A DNA stretch of 33,692 nt from CAYQQJ01 sp964419935 (GTDB lineage Bacteria; Pseudomonadota; Gammaproteobacteria; Pseudomonadales; Cellvibrionaceae): the NCBI GenBank assembly GCA_964419935.1, contig CAYQQJ010000037.1:1-33692 (forward strand), read 5' to 3'. Position numbers and translations under genes: made by a program. Positions 14,481-23,883 of this stretch are shown in pieces. Under the pieces are notes generated by a model. It did no database searches. It saw only the letters and a list, made by a program, of their open reading frames with translations, and had not been told where the DNA came from. Within the stretch, counting starts at the first letter, position 1; the number at the start of each line of letters is the position of its first letter.

Positions 14481-16486
14481 TCAATATCGTCCAGGTTTTT
14501 GATGTTGATGATTTGCTCTTCTGTGGCTCGCGCTTCGGGGTCGTTCAACTTGAAAATCCGTTGATAAAAATATTGCTCTGCCGCCATCATATGACGAATG
14601 TTATTACCTTGACGGAAGCCGTGGCCTTCGTCGGCGTAGGTGACATAGGCAACGGGAATCTTTCGCGAAGCAACCGCGTCAACCATGGCTTGCGCCTGAT
14701 TGGGTGGGACCACTTTATCCTGCAGCCCCTGGAATACCAATAACGGGCAACGCAGTTGGTTGACGTGATGAATCGGCGACAGCTTTTCATAGCGGGATTT
14801 TGCCGCTGGCCACGGGCCAACCAATTGATCCAGATAGCGCGATTCGAATTTGTGAGTATCTTGCGCCAGTAGTGCAAGATCACCAATGCCATAAAGGCTG
14901 ACCCCCGCATCAAAGGTGTCGCGGAAGGTGAGGGCGGCCAACACGGTGTAGCCACCGGCACTGCTGCCTTTGATAATGCGCTGCTGTGGGTGTACCCAAC
15001 CCTGTTCAGTAACATGGCTTACGGCGGCGCAAACGTCGTCCACATCCCGCACGCCCCACTGGCTATAAAGGGCTTGCCGATAATCCCGACCGTAGCCGGT
15101 GCTGCCGCGGTAATTGACATCGAGCACGGCAAAGCCGCGATGGGTCCAGTATTGGATTTTGAGGTTAAGGCTGGTGTCGGTGGCCCCGGTGGGACCGCCA
15201 TGACAAATCACGATGACCGGCGGTCGGGCATCATTCGGGCCGCGTATACCTTGGTGGCAAGGCGGATAGAAAAACCCATGAGCGCGGCTATCGTCCGTTG
15301 TTGCAAAACTGATGGCTTGCGGGCGGGAAATATCTTCCGGTGCAAGAAGTGGAGGCGTGGTTGCCCCTGGACCAGTCACCTGCACAACCTCGCCACCGCG
15401 GTAACGATAAATGTCGCTTTGCTGCAGTGGCGAAGCCGCCACAAAAACGACGTCGTTGCCATGGCCATGTAGCGCGGAAAACTGGGTAAGTTCCGACGGT
15501 ATCTTCGATACCTGTTTGTTTATCACATCAATGGTCGCTAAAACCCAGCGTCCATCCTGACTATAGGTTGCCAGCAGTTTCTCATTGTCGATAAAGCTGT
15601 ACGTGGACATGCCGAATGTCCACTGCGGTGTGGCGAACTCCGCTGACAGCTGTGTAATAGCCTCCGGCTCTGACGGCGCCTGTTCCAGCGCAGTTGCCGA
15701 CAGGCGATAAATATTCCACCAGTTGCTGCGATCCGAGACAAAATAAAGATCCCCCTGGGGTGACCACTGGGGTTGAAACAGGCTTTCGTTGTCCTGCTCA
15801 CCGGCAACGCAGCGAGCTGCTTGCGGTTTTCCGTTCTGGTCGAGCTCCGCCAGCCACAGGCGAGTGGCGTCCCAGGGCATGTTCGGATGGTTCCAGGTAA
15901 GCCAGCTCAGCCGGGTTCCATCGGGTGAAAGCCGTGGATTGGAATAAAAGTCCGCACCCTCGGTGATAACGTCCAGCTTTGCCGTTCCGTTCAGCGGTAC
16001 CGCAATCAGGTAACAGTCGCCGGTTTCTTCCGCGTCTTCGCAGACGGCCAGCAACCGCTGGCGGGTGATATCCAGGTGCAAGTCCGCAAACCGGCGTTGA
16101 TCGCCGGGCGTGAGCAGCGAGGGGACGGGTTGATCACTGGCGAGGGACAATTGATAGATCTGCTGGTCACCGTTGTTAACGAAATAAACGTATTCTTGTG
16201 TGGCCAGATAACTGCCGCCGCCGTATTCGTAGACTTTCGAGCGGGCGGAAAAGCCGTTCGGCAATAAATCGCGGCATTCGCCAGCTGAGTCCTGCATGAC
16301 GATCTGGACCCGGCCCTTTTCCTCCGGTCGGGAATCCAGCCAAAACAGGTTTACGTCTACCCGTTGCGGTTCACCCAAACGGCGACTCTGCGCAGCCACA
16401 TCCTGGGCGGATATGTGGGATGGCCAGTTGCCGTAGGGCAAAACCTGGATAGACGAGATGTTTTCGCTGTTGTCGGACATAATCAT
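14477..16486 (-). CDS. S9 family prolyl oligopeptidase-type peptidase
   Basis: A serine peptidase of about 669 residues. The N-terminal two thirds is a beta-propeller with recurring segments such as LSPDGTRLSW and WSPQGDLYFVSDR. The C-terminal alpha/beta-hydrolase domain holds the catalytic serine S509 in GSSAGGY, an aspartate in LQDKVVPP and a histidine in DEGHGF. The HGGPTGA segment forms the oxyanion region. It is close to the acylaminoacyl-peptidase/dipeptidyl-peptidase group. No signal peptide is visible, so it is probably cytoplasmic and degrades oligopeptides. An ORF start exists at TTG 16519, but AGAGG sits before the ATGs at 16486 and 16480, either of which is likelier. greB follows with a 4-base overlap. 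Confidence 0.9.
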   Translation of the reverse strand: MIMSDNSENISSIQVLPYGNWPSHISAQDVAAQSRRLGEPQRVDVNLFWLDSRPEEKGRVQIVMQDSAGECRDLLPNGFSARSKVYEYGGGSYLATQEYVYFVNNGDQQIYQLSLASDQPVPSLLTPGDQRRFADLHLDITRQRLLAVCEDAEETGDCYLIAVPLNGTAKLDVITEGADFYSNPRLSPDGTRLSWLTWNHPNMPWDATRLWLAELDQNGKPQAARCVAGEQDNESLFQPQWSPQGDLYFVSDRSNWWNIYRLSATALEQAPSEPEAITQLSAEFATPQWTFGMSTYSFIDNEKLLATYSQDGRWVLATIDVINKQVSKIPSELTQFSALHGHGNDVVFVAASPLQQSDIYRYRGGEVVQVTGPGATTPPLLAPEDISRPQAISFATTDDSRAHGFFYPPCHQGIRGPNDARPPVIVICHGGPTGATDTSLNLKIQYWTHRGFAVLDVNYRGSTGYGRDYRQALYSQWGVRDVDDVCAAVSHVTEQGWVHPQQRIIKGSSAGGYTVLAALTFRDTFDAGVSLYGIGDLALLAQDTHKFESRYLDQLVGPWPAAKSRYEKLSPIHHVNQLRCPLLVFQGLQDKVVPPNQAQAMVDAVASRKIPVAYVTYADEGHGFRQGNNIRHMMAAEQYFYQRIFKLNDPEARATEEQIINIKNLDDIE

Positions 16487-16617
16487 AAAGCCTCTTGATA
16501 AACTTGCCTGTCTGGTCAAAAGCGGTTGGGCTGCCGTCCCCGCGTAAAAATTCCGCCGACAGTATAATGAGCTAAAACCACAGTGGTGATAGTACTCATG
16601 GAAGAGGTGGTGCTCTC

Positions 16618-16646
16618 TTCAGCTCGGTACAGGTTTCTCGTATAGT
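16618..16646 (+). promoter_or_regulatory. Possible sigma-70 promoter for tilS
   Basis: TTCAGC and TATAGT are separated by 17 bases and lie 48 bases before the tilS start, in the divergent tilS/peptidase region. The -35 is weak. A TATAAT also occurs at 16563-16568 with no good -35. Confidence 0.35.
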
Positions 16647-16693
16647 CGCGCCGATAAGCGCTCAATCCATCCAAAAACAGCAAGGCCCCTGGC

Positions 16694-18001
16694 ATGAACA
16701 GTCTGGATCAGACGGTAATCGATTTCCTCGCGCGCCACAATGAGGTCCGTCGTTTGTGGGTTGCGTTGAGCGGCGGTCTGGATTCGACGGTGCTGATCCA
16801 GCTTATCGCCAGAATCGTGCCTTCGGTTCCCGTACAGGTGCTGCATATCAACCACCAGCTTTCGCCCCATGCAAGCCAATGGCAGGCCCACTGCGCAGAG
16901 TTGGCGGAGTCCTGCGGATTTCCCTTCATCTGTGAAACCGTAGCGGTCAGCCGTGACGGCGGCGGGCTGGAAAAGGCCGCCAGAGATGCGCGCTACGCGG
17001 CGTTTGAGCGCCACCTTCAACCGGGCGATATGCTGTTGATGGCCCATCACCAGGACGATCAGGCGGAAACCCTGCTGTTGCGTTTACTGCGCGGCGCAGG
17101 TGTGCGCGGGCTGGGTGCCATGGCTGAAGTGCGTGCGCTGGGCCAGGGACGGCTCGGTCGACCGCTGCTCGGCCATTCCCGCGAGGAGCTTCAGGAATAC
17201 GCGGTCGAGCAACATCTGCGCTGGGTGGATGACGAAAGCAACCAAAGCACGAGTTTCGACCGCAATTTCCTGCGCCATGAGATCCTGCCGCTTTTGAAAA
17301 AGCGCTGGCCACAGCTGAGCGGGCGCTGGGCGCGCACAGCAGAGTTGTTGCAGGAAAACCAGGCATTGCTGGACGAGTACGCGGGCGAGGACTTATCCGT
17401 CGCTCATCGACGCAGTGAACGACTGGGCGAAAGCATTGACTTGAATGCCTGTTTTGCCATATCCAAAAGCCGCCGCAACGCGCTTTTACGCTACTGGGTC
17501 CGGAGTTTGGGATACAGCGCACCGCAGCAAGTGCACCTGGATCAGGTTGTACAGTTTTTTGAGGCAGAAGAGGGTGCAACGCCTTTACTGGCCTGGGGTG
17601 ACTGCGAATTGCGCCGCTTTGGCGGGCGCCTGTATTTGCTGCCGCGACTGTCGCCGCCCGGCGGGACCAGTCAGTTATGGAATTCCGCCCAACCTCTGGT
17701 TATGGCCGACGGAAGCCGGCTAAGCGCCACAAGCGCGGGCAGCGGGCTGCGGGCAAACTGCTCATATCACCTAGGCTATCGCCAGGGCGGTGAGCGTTGC
17801 CAGCCACACAACCGCCAGCATTCCCAAACCCTGAAAAAGCTGCTGCAGGAATACCGCCTCGAACCCTGGCTGCGGGATCGTGTCCCATTGATCTATGCGG
17901 GAGACGAACTGGCCGCCGTTGGTGACTTATGGGTTTGCCGTGGTTTCTATACGGATCATGAACCGGCGTGGCAAGTGGAGTGGGGGTGGACGGAGCTTTA
18001 A
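16694..18001 (+). CDS. tilS: tRNA(Ile)-lysidine synthase
   Basis: TilS attaches lysine to C34 of the CAU-anticodon isoleucine tRNA, switching it to read AUA codons; it is normally essential. The ATP pyrophosphatase P-loop SGGLDS is at residues 26-31, followed by HINHQLS, the MAHHQDDQAETLLLRLLRGAG segment and FDRNFLRHEILP, all conserved in TilS. The C-terminal half (about 230-435) contains the tRNA-binding domains, including KKLLQEYRLEPWLRDRVPLIY. The 435 residues match gammaproteobacterial TilS. The stop codon is the first base triplet of a long hairpin built from heptamer repeats. pyrG follows after 225 bases. accA, commonly upstream of tilS in related genomes, is not here. Confidence 0.95.
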   Translation: MNSLDQTVIDFLARHNEVRRLWVALSGGLDSTVLIQLIARIVPSVPVQVLHINHQLSPHASQWQAHCAELAESCGFPFICETVAVSRDGGGLEKAARDARYAAFERHLQPGDMLLMAHHQDDQAETLLLRLLRGAGVRGLGAMAEVRALGQGRLGRPLLGHSREELQEYAVEQHLRWVDDESNQSTSFDRNFLRHEILPLLKKRWPQLSGRWARTAELLQENQALLDEYAGEDLSVAHRRSERLGESIDLNACFAISKSRRNALLRYWVRSLGYSAPQQVHLDQVVQFFEAEEGATPLLAWGDCELRRFGGRLYLLPRLSPPGGTSQLWNSAQPLVMADGSRLSATSAGSGLRANCSYHLGYRQGGERCQPHNRQHSQTLKKLLQEYRLEPWLRDRVPLIYAGDELAAVGDLWVCRGFYTDHEPAWQVEWGWTEL

Positions 18002-18089
18002 GCTGCAAGCCGCAAGCTCCAAGCCGTCAACGGCCATTCCTCGGAATTAACGCTTATAGCTTGAAGCTTGCGGCTTGCAGCTTATAGCT
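17999..18089. repeat. Heptamer-repeat hairpin between tilS and pyrG, copies 2 and 3
   Basis: Two heptamer blocks in opposite orientation make a stem of 26 bases with one mismatch: left arm 17999-18024 (TAAGCTGCAAGCCGCAAGCT then CCAAGC), right arm 18059-18084. The loop is about 34 bases. The left arm contains the tilS stop codon. Such a stem could block transcription or protect the tilS mRNA end; there is no adjacent T run long enough for a standard terminator. Confidence 0.75.
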
Positions 18090-18226
18090 AATCTCCCCCT
18101 TTTCTGGTAGTCTGGCGTCCCATCTTTGGGGCAAAGGTATGCCGGTCATTTGGTGACCTACTCGCCCGCGATAATCTGTCACTTTCACGCACTTTCATAC
18201 AACAGTTCCTTACAGCAAGGCATTAC

Positions 18227-19861
18227 ATGACGCGATTTATCTTCGTAACGGGCGGTGTCGTATCGTCATTGGGCAAGGGTATTGCCTCGGCTTCTTTGGC
18301 AGCAATTCTCGAGGCTCGAGGATTGAACGTTACTATCCTCAAGCTCGACCCTTATATCAATGTCGATCCCGGCACCATGAGCCCTTTTCAGCACGGCGAG
18401 GTCTATGTCACCGATGACGGCGCTGAAACGGATCTGGATCTGGGGCACTACGAGCGTTTCGTGCGTACCCGCATGACTCGACGCAACAATTTCACCAGTG
18501 GCCGTGTCTATGAAACCGTGTTGCGCAAAGAGCGTCGCGGTGACTACCTCGGTGGAACGGTGCAGGTCATTCCGCATATCACTGATGAAATCAAGCGCCG
18601 CATTCATGAAGGGGGCAAGGATCACGATATCGCCTTGGTGGAAATTGGCGGTACGGTTGGCGACATTGAATCCCAACCCTTCCTGGAAGCTGTGCGCCAG
18701 ATGAAGGTGGAGCTGGGTGCTCAACGTGCGGTTCTGATGCACCTGACCCTGGTGCCCTATATCGCCACCGCAGGTGAGGTGAAAACCAAGCCGACACAAC
18801 ATTCGGTGAAGGAACTGCGCTCCATTGGTTTGCAACCGGACGTACTTTTGTGCCGGTCGGAAAAGCCGATCGATGACGATTCGCGTCGCAAGATCGCCTT
18901 GTTTACCAACGTGGAAGAGCGTGCAGTGGTTCCGCTGGCCGATGCCGACACCATTTACGCGATTCCGCGACTGCTTAAAGAATATAACCTCGACCAGATC
19001 ATGCTGGACCACTTCCGTATTATGGATGCGCCGGAAGCAGACCTGAGCGAATGGGACGCGGTGGTTGAGAGCGAACTCCACCCTGAGCATGAGGTGACGG
19101 TTGCCATGGTGGGCAAGTACATGGAACTGCCGGACGCATACAAGTCGCTGAACGAGTCTTTGCAGCACGCCGGTATTCATACCCGCACCAAAGTGAAGAT
19201 CAAGTACGTCAATGCAGAAGATGTGGAAAGCCAGGGCCTGGATATCTTGGCTGACGCCGACGCCATTCTGGTGCCGGGCGGCTTTGGCGAGCGCGGCCTG
19301 GAAGGCAAGCTGATGTCGGTTCGCTACGCGCGGGAAAACAATATCCCCTATCTGGGCATTTGTTTGGGTATGCAGACTGCAGTGATTGAATTCGCGCGTA
19401 ATGTAGTGGGGCTGGAAGGTGCCAACAGCACCGAGTTCGACAAGAAATCACCGCACCCGGTTGTCGGTTTGATCACTGAGTGGATCAATGCGGAAGGTCA
19501 CGTTGAACAGCGCGATGAAAATACCGACCTGGGCGGCACCATGCGTCTGGGTGCCCAGGAATGTCGTTTGGAAAAAACAGCACGCGTTCACGAAATTTAC
19601 GGGCAGGACGTGATTGTTGAACGGCATCGCCATCGCTATGAAGTCAACAACAATTATCTCGATCAATTACGCCAGAATGGTTTGAGTATCGGTGGCTGGT
19701 CCGCCGACGATACCCTGGTTGAAGTGGTGGAACTTCCGGATCACCCCTGGTTCGTGGCTTGTCAGTTCCACCCTGAATTTACCTCAACACCTCGGGACGG
19801 CCATCCGTTGTTCACCAGTTACATTGAGGCAACGGTAAAGCACAAGGCCGCGTCAGTTTAG
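18227..19861 (+). CDS. pyrG: CTP synthase (glutamine-hydrolysing)
   Basis: PyrG makes CTP from UTP, ATP and glutamine-derived ammonia, the last step of pyrimidine nucleotide synthesis. The synthase domain (about 1-265) begins with TRFIFVTGGVVSSLGKGI and holds LKLDPYINVDPGTMSPFQHGEV. The class I glutamine amidotransferase domain (about 290-540) has the nucleophile C379 in LGICLGMQ, the same number as in E. coli, and the triad His-Glu in FHPEF. At 544 residues it has the standard length. The ATG is preceded by AAGG. kdsA follows 31 bases later, so pyrG-kdsA-eno probably form an operon. Confidence 0.98.
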   Translation: MTRFIFVTGGVVSSLGKGIASASLAAILEARGLNVTILKLDPYINVDPGTMSPFQHGEVYVTDDGAETDLDLGHYERFVRTRMTRRNNFTSGRVYETVLRKERRGDYLGGTVQVIPHITDEIKRRIHEGGKDHDIALVEIGGTVGDIESQPFLEAVRQMKVELGAQRAVLMHLTLVPYIATAGEVKTKPTQHSVKELRSIGLQPDVLLCRSEKPIDDDSRRKIALFTNVEERAVVPLADADTIYAIPRLLKEYNLDQIMLDHFRIMDAPEADLSEWDAVVESELHPEHEVTVAMVGKYMELPDAYKSLNESLQHAGIHTRTKVKIKYVNAEDVESQGLDILADADAILVPGGFGERGLEGKLMSVRYARENNIPYLGICLGMQTAVIEFARNVVGLEGANSTEFDKKSPHPVVGLITEWINAEGHVEQRDENTDLGGTMRLGAQECRLEKTARVHEIYGQDVIVERHRHRYEVNNNYLDQLRQNGLSIGGWSADDTLVEVVELPDHPWFVACQFHPEFTSTPRDGHPLFTSYIEATVKHKAASV

Positions 19862-19892
19862 CCGCTGACCACAAGCCCGCTAGGAGGGAATA

Positions 19893-20744
19893 ATGCAGCA
19901 ACAAACCGTACAAGTTGGATCGATCTCCGTCGCCAATGATAAGCCGTTTGTGCTTTTTGGTGGTATGAATGTTCTGGAATCCCGGGACATGGCGTTACGA
20001 GTGGCGGAAGCCTACGTCAAGGTGACTGAGAAGCTGAACATCCCTTACGTGTTCAAGGCATCCTTTGATAAAGCCAATCGTTCGTCCATACATTCCTATC
20101 GCGGACCGGGTATGGACGAAGGGCTGGCAATTTTTCAGGCGATAAAAGAGACCTTCGGCGTTCCGGTTATTACCGATGTGCATGAACCGTTTCAAGCGGC
20201 ACCGGTCGCGGAAGTTTGTGACGTCATTCAGCTGCCGGCGTTTCTGGCACGACAAACAGACCTGGTGCAGGCAATGGCCCGTACCGGTGCTGTTGTGAAT
20301 ATCAAGAAGCCGCAGTTTTTGAGCCCTGGGCAAATGCAGAATATCGTCGAAAAGTTCCGCGAGTGTGGGAACGACCATATTCTGTTGTGTGAGCGGGGTA
20401 CAACCCTCGGTTACGACAACCTGGTGGTGGATATGCTGGGTTTTCATACCATGCAAAAAGTCAGCGGTGGATTACCGATTATTTTTGATGTAACTCATTC
20501 GCTGCAGTGTCGCGATCCGATGGGTGCGGCTTCCGGTGGTCGGCGTCACCAAGTGGCGGAACTGGGGCGTGCCGGTATGGCCGTGGGTCTTGGCGGATTG
20601 TTTCTTGAAGCGCATCCCAATCCGGACCAGGCCAAATGCGACGGACCCAGCGCGCTGCCGCTCGACAAGCTCGAACCGTTTTTGGCGCAGATGAAAGCCA
20701 TCGATGATCTGGTGAAGAATTTCCCCGTATTGGACATCGATTAA
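19893..20744 (+). CDS. kdsA: 3-deoxy-8-phosphooctulonate synthase
   Basis: KdsA condenses phosphoenolpyruvate with arabinose 5-phosphate to form KDO 8-phosphate, the precursor of the inner core sugar of lipopolysaccharide. At 283 residues it has the usual size of this TIM-barrel enzyme. Family motifs visible are FGGMNVLESRDMALRVAE, the FKASFDKANRSS loop, DVHEPFQA, QLPAFLARQTDL, NIKKPQFLSPGQM, DVTHSLQ and the closing GLFLEAHPNPDQAKCDGPSA. The start ATG follows a strong GGAGG ribosome site. It lies between pyrG and eno; eno supplies the phosphoenolpyruvate it uses. Confidence 0.97.
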   Translation: MQQQTVQVGSISVANDKPFVLFGGMNVLESRDMALRVAEAYVKVTEKLNIPYVFKASFDKANRSSIHSYRGPGMDEGLAIFQAIKETFGVPVITDVHEPFQAAPVAEVCDVIQLPAFLARQTDLVQAMARTGAVVNIKKPQFLSPGQMQNIVEKFRECGNDHILLCERGTTLGYDNLVVDMLGFHTMQKVSGGLPIIFDVTHSLQCRDPMGAASGGRRHQVAELGRAGMAVGLGGLFLEAHPNPDQAKCDGPSALPLDKLEPFLAQMKAIDDLVKNFPVLDID

Positions 20745-20857
20745 TATCTTGATTTGCTGGGCGGGGAAGATATGAAATTCGGCTTCCACCGCAGATGAAA
20801 GGCAAAAAGTTTCACCATTCTCCGAATTAAATAAGCAACTTGAAGAGTGAGTTCCCA

Positions 20858-22147
20858 ATGAGCGAAATTGTAAACGTAATGGGTTTTGAAGTAATGGATT
20901 CCCGTGGCAACCCTACCGTCATGGCTGAAGTCGTATTGGCCTCCGGTGCAGTGGGCAGTGCCTGCGCACCCTCTGGTGCCTCCACCGGGTCCCGCGAAGC
21001 GCTGGAGTTGCGTGATGGTGACAAAAGCCGGTACCTGGGTAAAGGTGTGCTTAAAGCCGTCGACAACATCAACACCATCATTAAGCCGCTGTTGGTAGGT
21101 AAGGACGCTTCTGCACAGCGTGATCTCGACCAGATTATGTTGCAAGCGGACGGTACCGAAAACAAGGCGAAGCTCGGTGCCAACGCGATTCTTGCGGTTT
21201 CCCTGGCGGCTGCCAAAGCCTCTGCTGTTGACAAGAAAATTCCTTTGTATCAGCACATTGCTGATCTCAATGGAACACCCGGCCAGTATTCCATGCCGGT
21301 ACCCATGATGAACATCGTCAACGGTGGTGAACACGCGGACAACAATGTGGATATTCAGGAATTCATGGTCCAGCCCGTTGCTGCCCCGAATTTCCGCGAA
21401 GCGCTGCGCATTGGCGCTGAGGTTTTCCACTCACTGAAAAAAGTGCTGGCCGGGCGTGGTCTGAGCACCGCCGTTGGTGACGAAGGTGGTTTTGCACCCA
21501 ACCTGCCATCCAACGAAGCTGCGCTGGAAGCGATTGCAGAAGCCGTGGCCAACGCGGGTTATGAGCTGGGTAAAGACGTGACTCTGGCGCTGGACTGTGC
21601 AGCTTCCGAGTTTTACAAAGACGGTGTGTACGACCTCGCCGGCGAAGGAAAAAAATTCTCTGCGGCGGAATTCGCGGACTATCTGGCGGAGCTGTCTCGC
21701 AAGTACCCGATTCTGTCCATCGAAGATGGCATGGACGAGAGCGATTGGGACGGCTGGAACGGACTGACTCAGAAAATTGGCGACAAAGTGCAACTGGTCG
21801 GTGATGACCTGTTCGTTACCAATACCAAGATTCTGAAAGAAGGTATCGACAAGAAAATCGCCAACTCGATTCTGATCAAATTCAACCAGATCGGCTCCCT
21901 CACGGAGACCCTGGACGCGATCAAAATGGCCAAGGATGCGGGTTATTCAGCGGTTATTTCCCATCGCTCCGGTGAAACAGAAGATACCTTCATTGCGGAC
22001 CTGGCGGTTGCCACTGCGGCGGGCCAGATCAAGACGGGTTCTCTGTCCCGTTCCGACCGCGTAGCCAAGTACAACCGTTTGCTGCGTATTGAAGCCGAGC
22101 TTGGTGATAAAGTTGCCTACCGAGGCCGCGCTGAGTTCAAGGCGTAA
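20858..22147 (+). CDS. eno: Enolase
   Basis: Enolase interconverts 2-phosphoglycerate and phosphoenolpyruvate in glycolysis and is a component of the RNA degradosome in many gammaproteobacteria. The 429 residues cover both domains. Conserved sites include the N-terminal MDSRGNPT, GASTGSREALELRD, GDEGGFAPN, the metal ligands in LSIEDGMDESDW and GDDLFVTN, and the active-site SHRSGETED. A TTG at 20840 would add six residues, but the ATG at 20858 gives the standard MSEIVNV start. A strong terminator follows the stop codon. Confidence 0.98.
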   Translation: MSEIVNVMGFEVMDSRGNPTVMAEVVLASGAVGSACAPSGASTGSREALELRDGDKSRYLGKGVLKAVDNINTIIKPLLVGKDASAQRDLDQIMLQADGTENKAKLGANAILAVSLAAAKASAVDKKIPLYQHIADLNGTPGQYSMPVPMMNIVNGGEHADNNVDIQEFMVQPVAAPNFREALRIGAEVFHSLKKVLAGRGLSTAVGDEGGFAPNLPSNEAALEAIAEAVANAGYELGKDVTLALDCAASEFYKDGVYDLAGEGKKFSAAEFADYLAELSRKYPILSIEDGMDESDWDGWNGLTQKIGDKVQLVGDDLFVTNTKILKEGIDKKIANSILIKFNQIGSLTETLDAIKMAKDAGYSAVISHRSGETEDTFIADLAVATAAGQIKTGSLSRSDRVAKYNRLLRIEAELGDKVAYRGRAEFKA

Positions 22148-22155
22148 TGTCCTCC

Positions 22156-22197
22156 ACCGGGGCGGCTGAACCGCCGCCCCGGTTTGCTTGATTTTTC
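22156..22197 (+). terminator. Intrinsic terminator after eno
   Basis: A GC-rich stem, CCGGGGCGG with CCGCCCCGG around an 8-base loop, follows the eno stop by nine bases and is trailed by GGTTTGCTTGATTTTT. It probably ends the pyrG-kdsA-eno transcript and separates it from ftsB. Confidence 0.8.
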
Positions 22198-22262
22198 AGC
22201 TGTGGTAATGTGAACCGCTGTTATAAGCGTCACAAAGCAACGTCCATGACAGAGTGCGCTCC

Positions 22263-22538
22263 ATGAAATGGTTGATTCTTGCCCTGAGTCTGGTGTTGAT
22301 CGGATTGCAGTATCGCTTGTGGATCAGCGATGGCAGCCTGGCGGACGTTGTACGGCTCAACCAGAAAATTGCCAAGCAACAAGTGGAAAATGAGCGCCTG
22401 CAAGAGCGCAATCGAATTCTCGCCGCGGAAGTCAGAGCACTCAAGAATGGGCTCGATGCCATTGAAGAGCGCGCCCGAACGGATATGGGCATGATCAAGA
22501 AAGGCGAAACCTTTTATATGGTTGTTGAAGAGGAATAG
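22263..22538 (+). CDS. ftsB: Cell division protein FtsB
   Basis: A 91-residue single-pass membrane protein. A hydrophobic segment (about residues 2-17, KWLILALSLVLIG) is followed by LQYRLWISDGS, a sequence characteristic of FtsB, then a coiled coil (about 28-62). FtsB joins FtsL and FtsQ in the divisome and helps activate septal peptidoglycan synthesis. An in-frame GTG at 22254 would add three residues; the ATG at 22263 is preferred, since FtsB usually starts at the membrane segment. ispD follows after six bases, the conserved ftsB-ispD pairing. Confidence 0.94.
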   Translation: MKWLILALSLVLIGLQYRLWISDGSLADVVRLNQKIAKQQVENERLQERNRILAAEVRALKNGLDAIEERARTDMGMIKKGETFYMVVEEE

Positions 22539-22544
22539 TTTCTG

Positions 22545-23333
22545 TTGAACAACCGCTCTACCGCTTTCGTATCTCCCGTCTGGATTGTTATTCCTGCCGC
22601 TGGCGTCGGTACACGCATGGGAGCTGCTTGTCCCAAGCAGTATCTGCCGTTGGCCGGTGCAACCGTACTCCAAATTACCCTCCAGAAAATGCTGACGCTG
22701 CCCGAGATTACAGGTGTTGTTGTTGCGGTCAGCGATGATGACACTGCCTGGCATGGGCTGGAAATTGCGAATCATCCGATGATCCACCGGGTATCCGGCG
22801 GCAAAGAGAGAGCGGATTCGGTAATGAATGCCCTCATCTATTTGCAACAACAGAACGTCCCCTCGGACCACTGGATCTTGGTTCACGATGCCGCACGACC
22901 CTGCGTGCAACTGCCAATGATTGAGCAATTGCGTTTGCAGGTCGAGCAGGCGGCCTCTGACGGCACGGCCAGTGGCGGCATTCTTGCCAAGCCCGTGGCC
23001 GACACGCTGAAGCGCGTAGAAGCGTCCCGTATTACCGACACAGAGGATCGTCGGGACCTGTGGCAAGCGCATACGCCGCAGATGTTCCGTTTGCAGAGCC
23101 TGCAGCAATGTTTGCAACTGGCGCAGGATCAGCAACTCCCCGTAACCGATGAAGCCTCAGCCATGGAGTATCAGGGCGTCCATTGTCTGGTGGTGGACGA
23201 TCGGCGCGATAACATCAAAATCACTCATGCCGAAGACTTGTTGCTGGCGGAGATGATTCTGCAACAACAAGCGGCCGAAAATCCGGCGGGACAACATCCC
23301 CATGAGATAAATCAACAGGAGAGCCGGGAGTGA
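22545..23333 (+). CDS. ispD: 2-C-methyl-D-erythritol 4-phosphate cytidylyltransferase
   Basis: IspD couples CTP to methylerythritol 4-phosphate in the non-mevalonate isoprenoid pathway. The nucleotide-binding loop is IPAAGVGTRMGAACPKQYLPL, containing the catalytic R24 and K31. Other conserved segments are VSGGKERADSVMNAL, LVHDAARPC and AHTPQMFRL. The 262 residues include about 20 extra at the C-terminus that are glutamine-rich and probably disordered. The start is TTG with AGAGGA about ten bases upstream, since no ATG precedes the conserved loop. Its stop overlaps the ispF start (GTGA), so the two consecutive-pathway enzymes are coupled. Confidence 0.96.
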   Translation: MNNRSTAFVSPVWIVIPAAGVGTRMGAACPKQYLPLAGATVLQITLQKMLTLPEITGVVVAVSDDDTAWHGLEIANHPMIHRVSGGKERADSVMNALIYLQQQNVPSDHWILVHDAARPCVQLPMIEQLRLQVEQAASDGTASGGILAKPVADTLKRVEASRITDTEDRRDLWQAHTPQMFRLQSLQQCLQLAQDQQLPVTDEASAMEYQGVHCLVVDDRRDNIKITHAEDLLLAEMILQQQAAENPAGQHPHEINQQESRE

Positions 23334-23812
23334 GAATTGGTCAGGGCGTGGACGTCCATGCATTTGGTCCCGGCGATAAAATTATCATCGGTGGCGTAGT
23401 CATTCCCCATAAATTTGGATTGATAGCACATTCCGATGGCGATGTGCTCTTGCACGCGCTGTGCGATGCATTATTGGGTGCTGCCGGGCTGGGCGATATC
23501 GGTCGGCACTTTCCCGACACCGATGCCCAATACAAGAATGCCGACAGCCGCGCGCTGTTGCGCATGGTCTACAGTAAAGTGAAAGCCGAAGGCTGGATTA
23601 TCACCAATGCGGATATGACCATCATTGCCCAGGCGCCACGCATGGCGGGTCATATCGAGGCGATGTGCCACAATGTGGCCGCTGACCTGGAATGCCGCTT
23701 GAATCAAATCAACGTCAAGGCCACAACCACAGAAAAACTGGGTTTCAACGGCCGTGAAGAAGGGATCACCGCGCTAGCCAGCGTCTTATTACAGGCCAGT
23801 GAACAACGTTGA
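23330..23812 (+). CDS. ispF: 2-C-methyl-D-erythritol 2,4-cyclodiphosphate synthase
   Basis: IspF closes the cyclodiphosphate ring in the methylerythritol phosphate pathway, acting after IspD and IspE. The metal ligands D8, H10 and H42 are visible in GVDVHAF and LLHALCDALLGA. DIGRHFPDTD and the C-terminal ATTTEKLGFNGREEGI are family signatures. At 160 residues it matches the usual trimer subunit. The GTG start overlaps the ispD stop by four bases. truD follows after 71 bases. Confidence 0.97.
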   Translation: MRIGQGVDVHAFGPGDKIIIGGVVIPHKFGLIAHSDGDVLLHALCDALLGAAGLGDIGRHFPDTDAQYKNADSRALLRMVYSKVKAEGWIITNADMTIIAQAPRMAGHIEAMCHNVAADLECRLNQINVKATTTEKLGFNGREEGITALASVLLQASEQR

Positions 23813-23883
23813 GCCAGCACCTGCGGCTGGTGCCCGTTTGAGCAGCGCCACCCCTTTCGAAATTTATTCTGAGCCAGTCAACT

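Noticed and set aside
23816..23845. Small hairpin (GCACC/GGTGC) between ispF and truD as a terminator.
   Set aside because: The stem is five bases with no T run, too weak to call.
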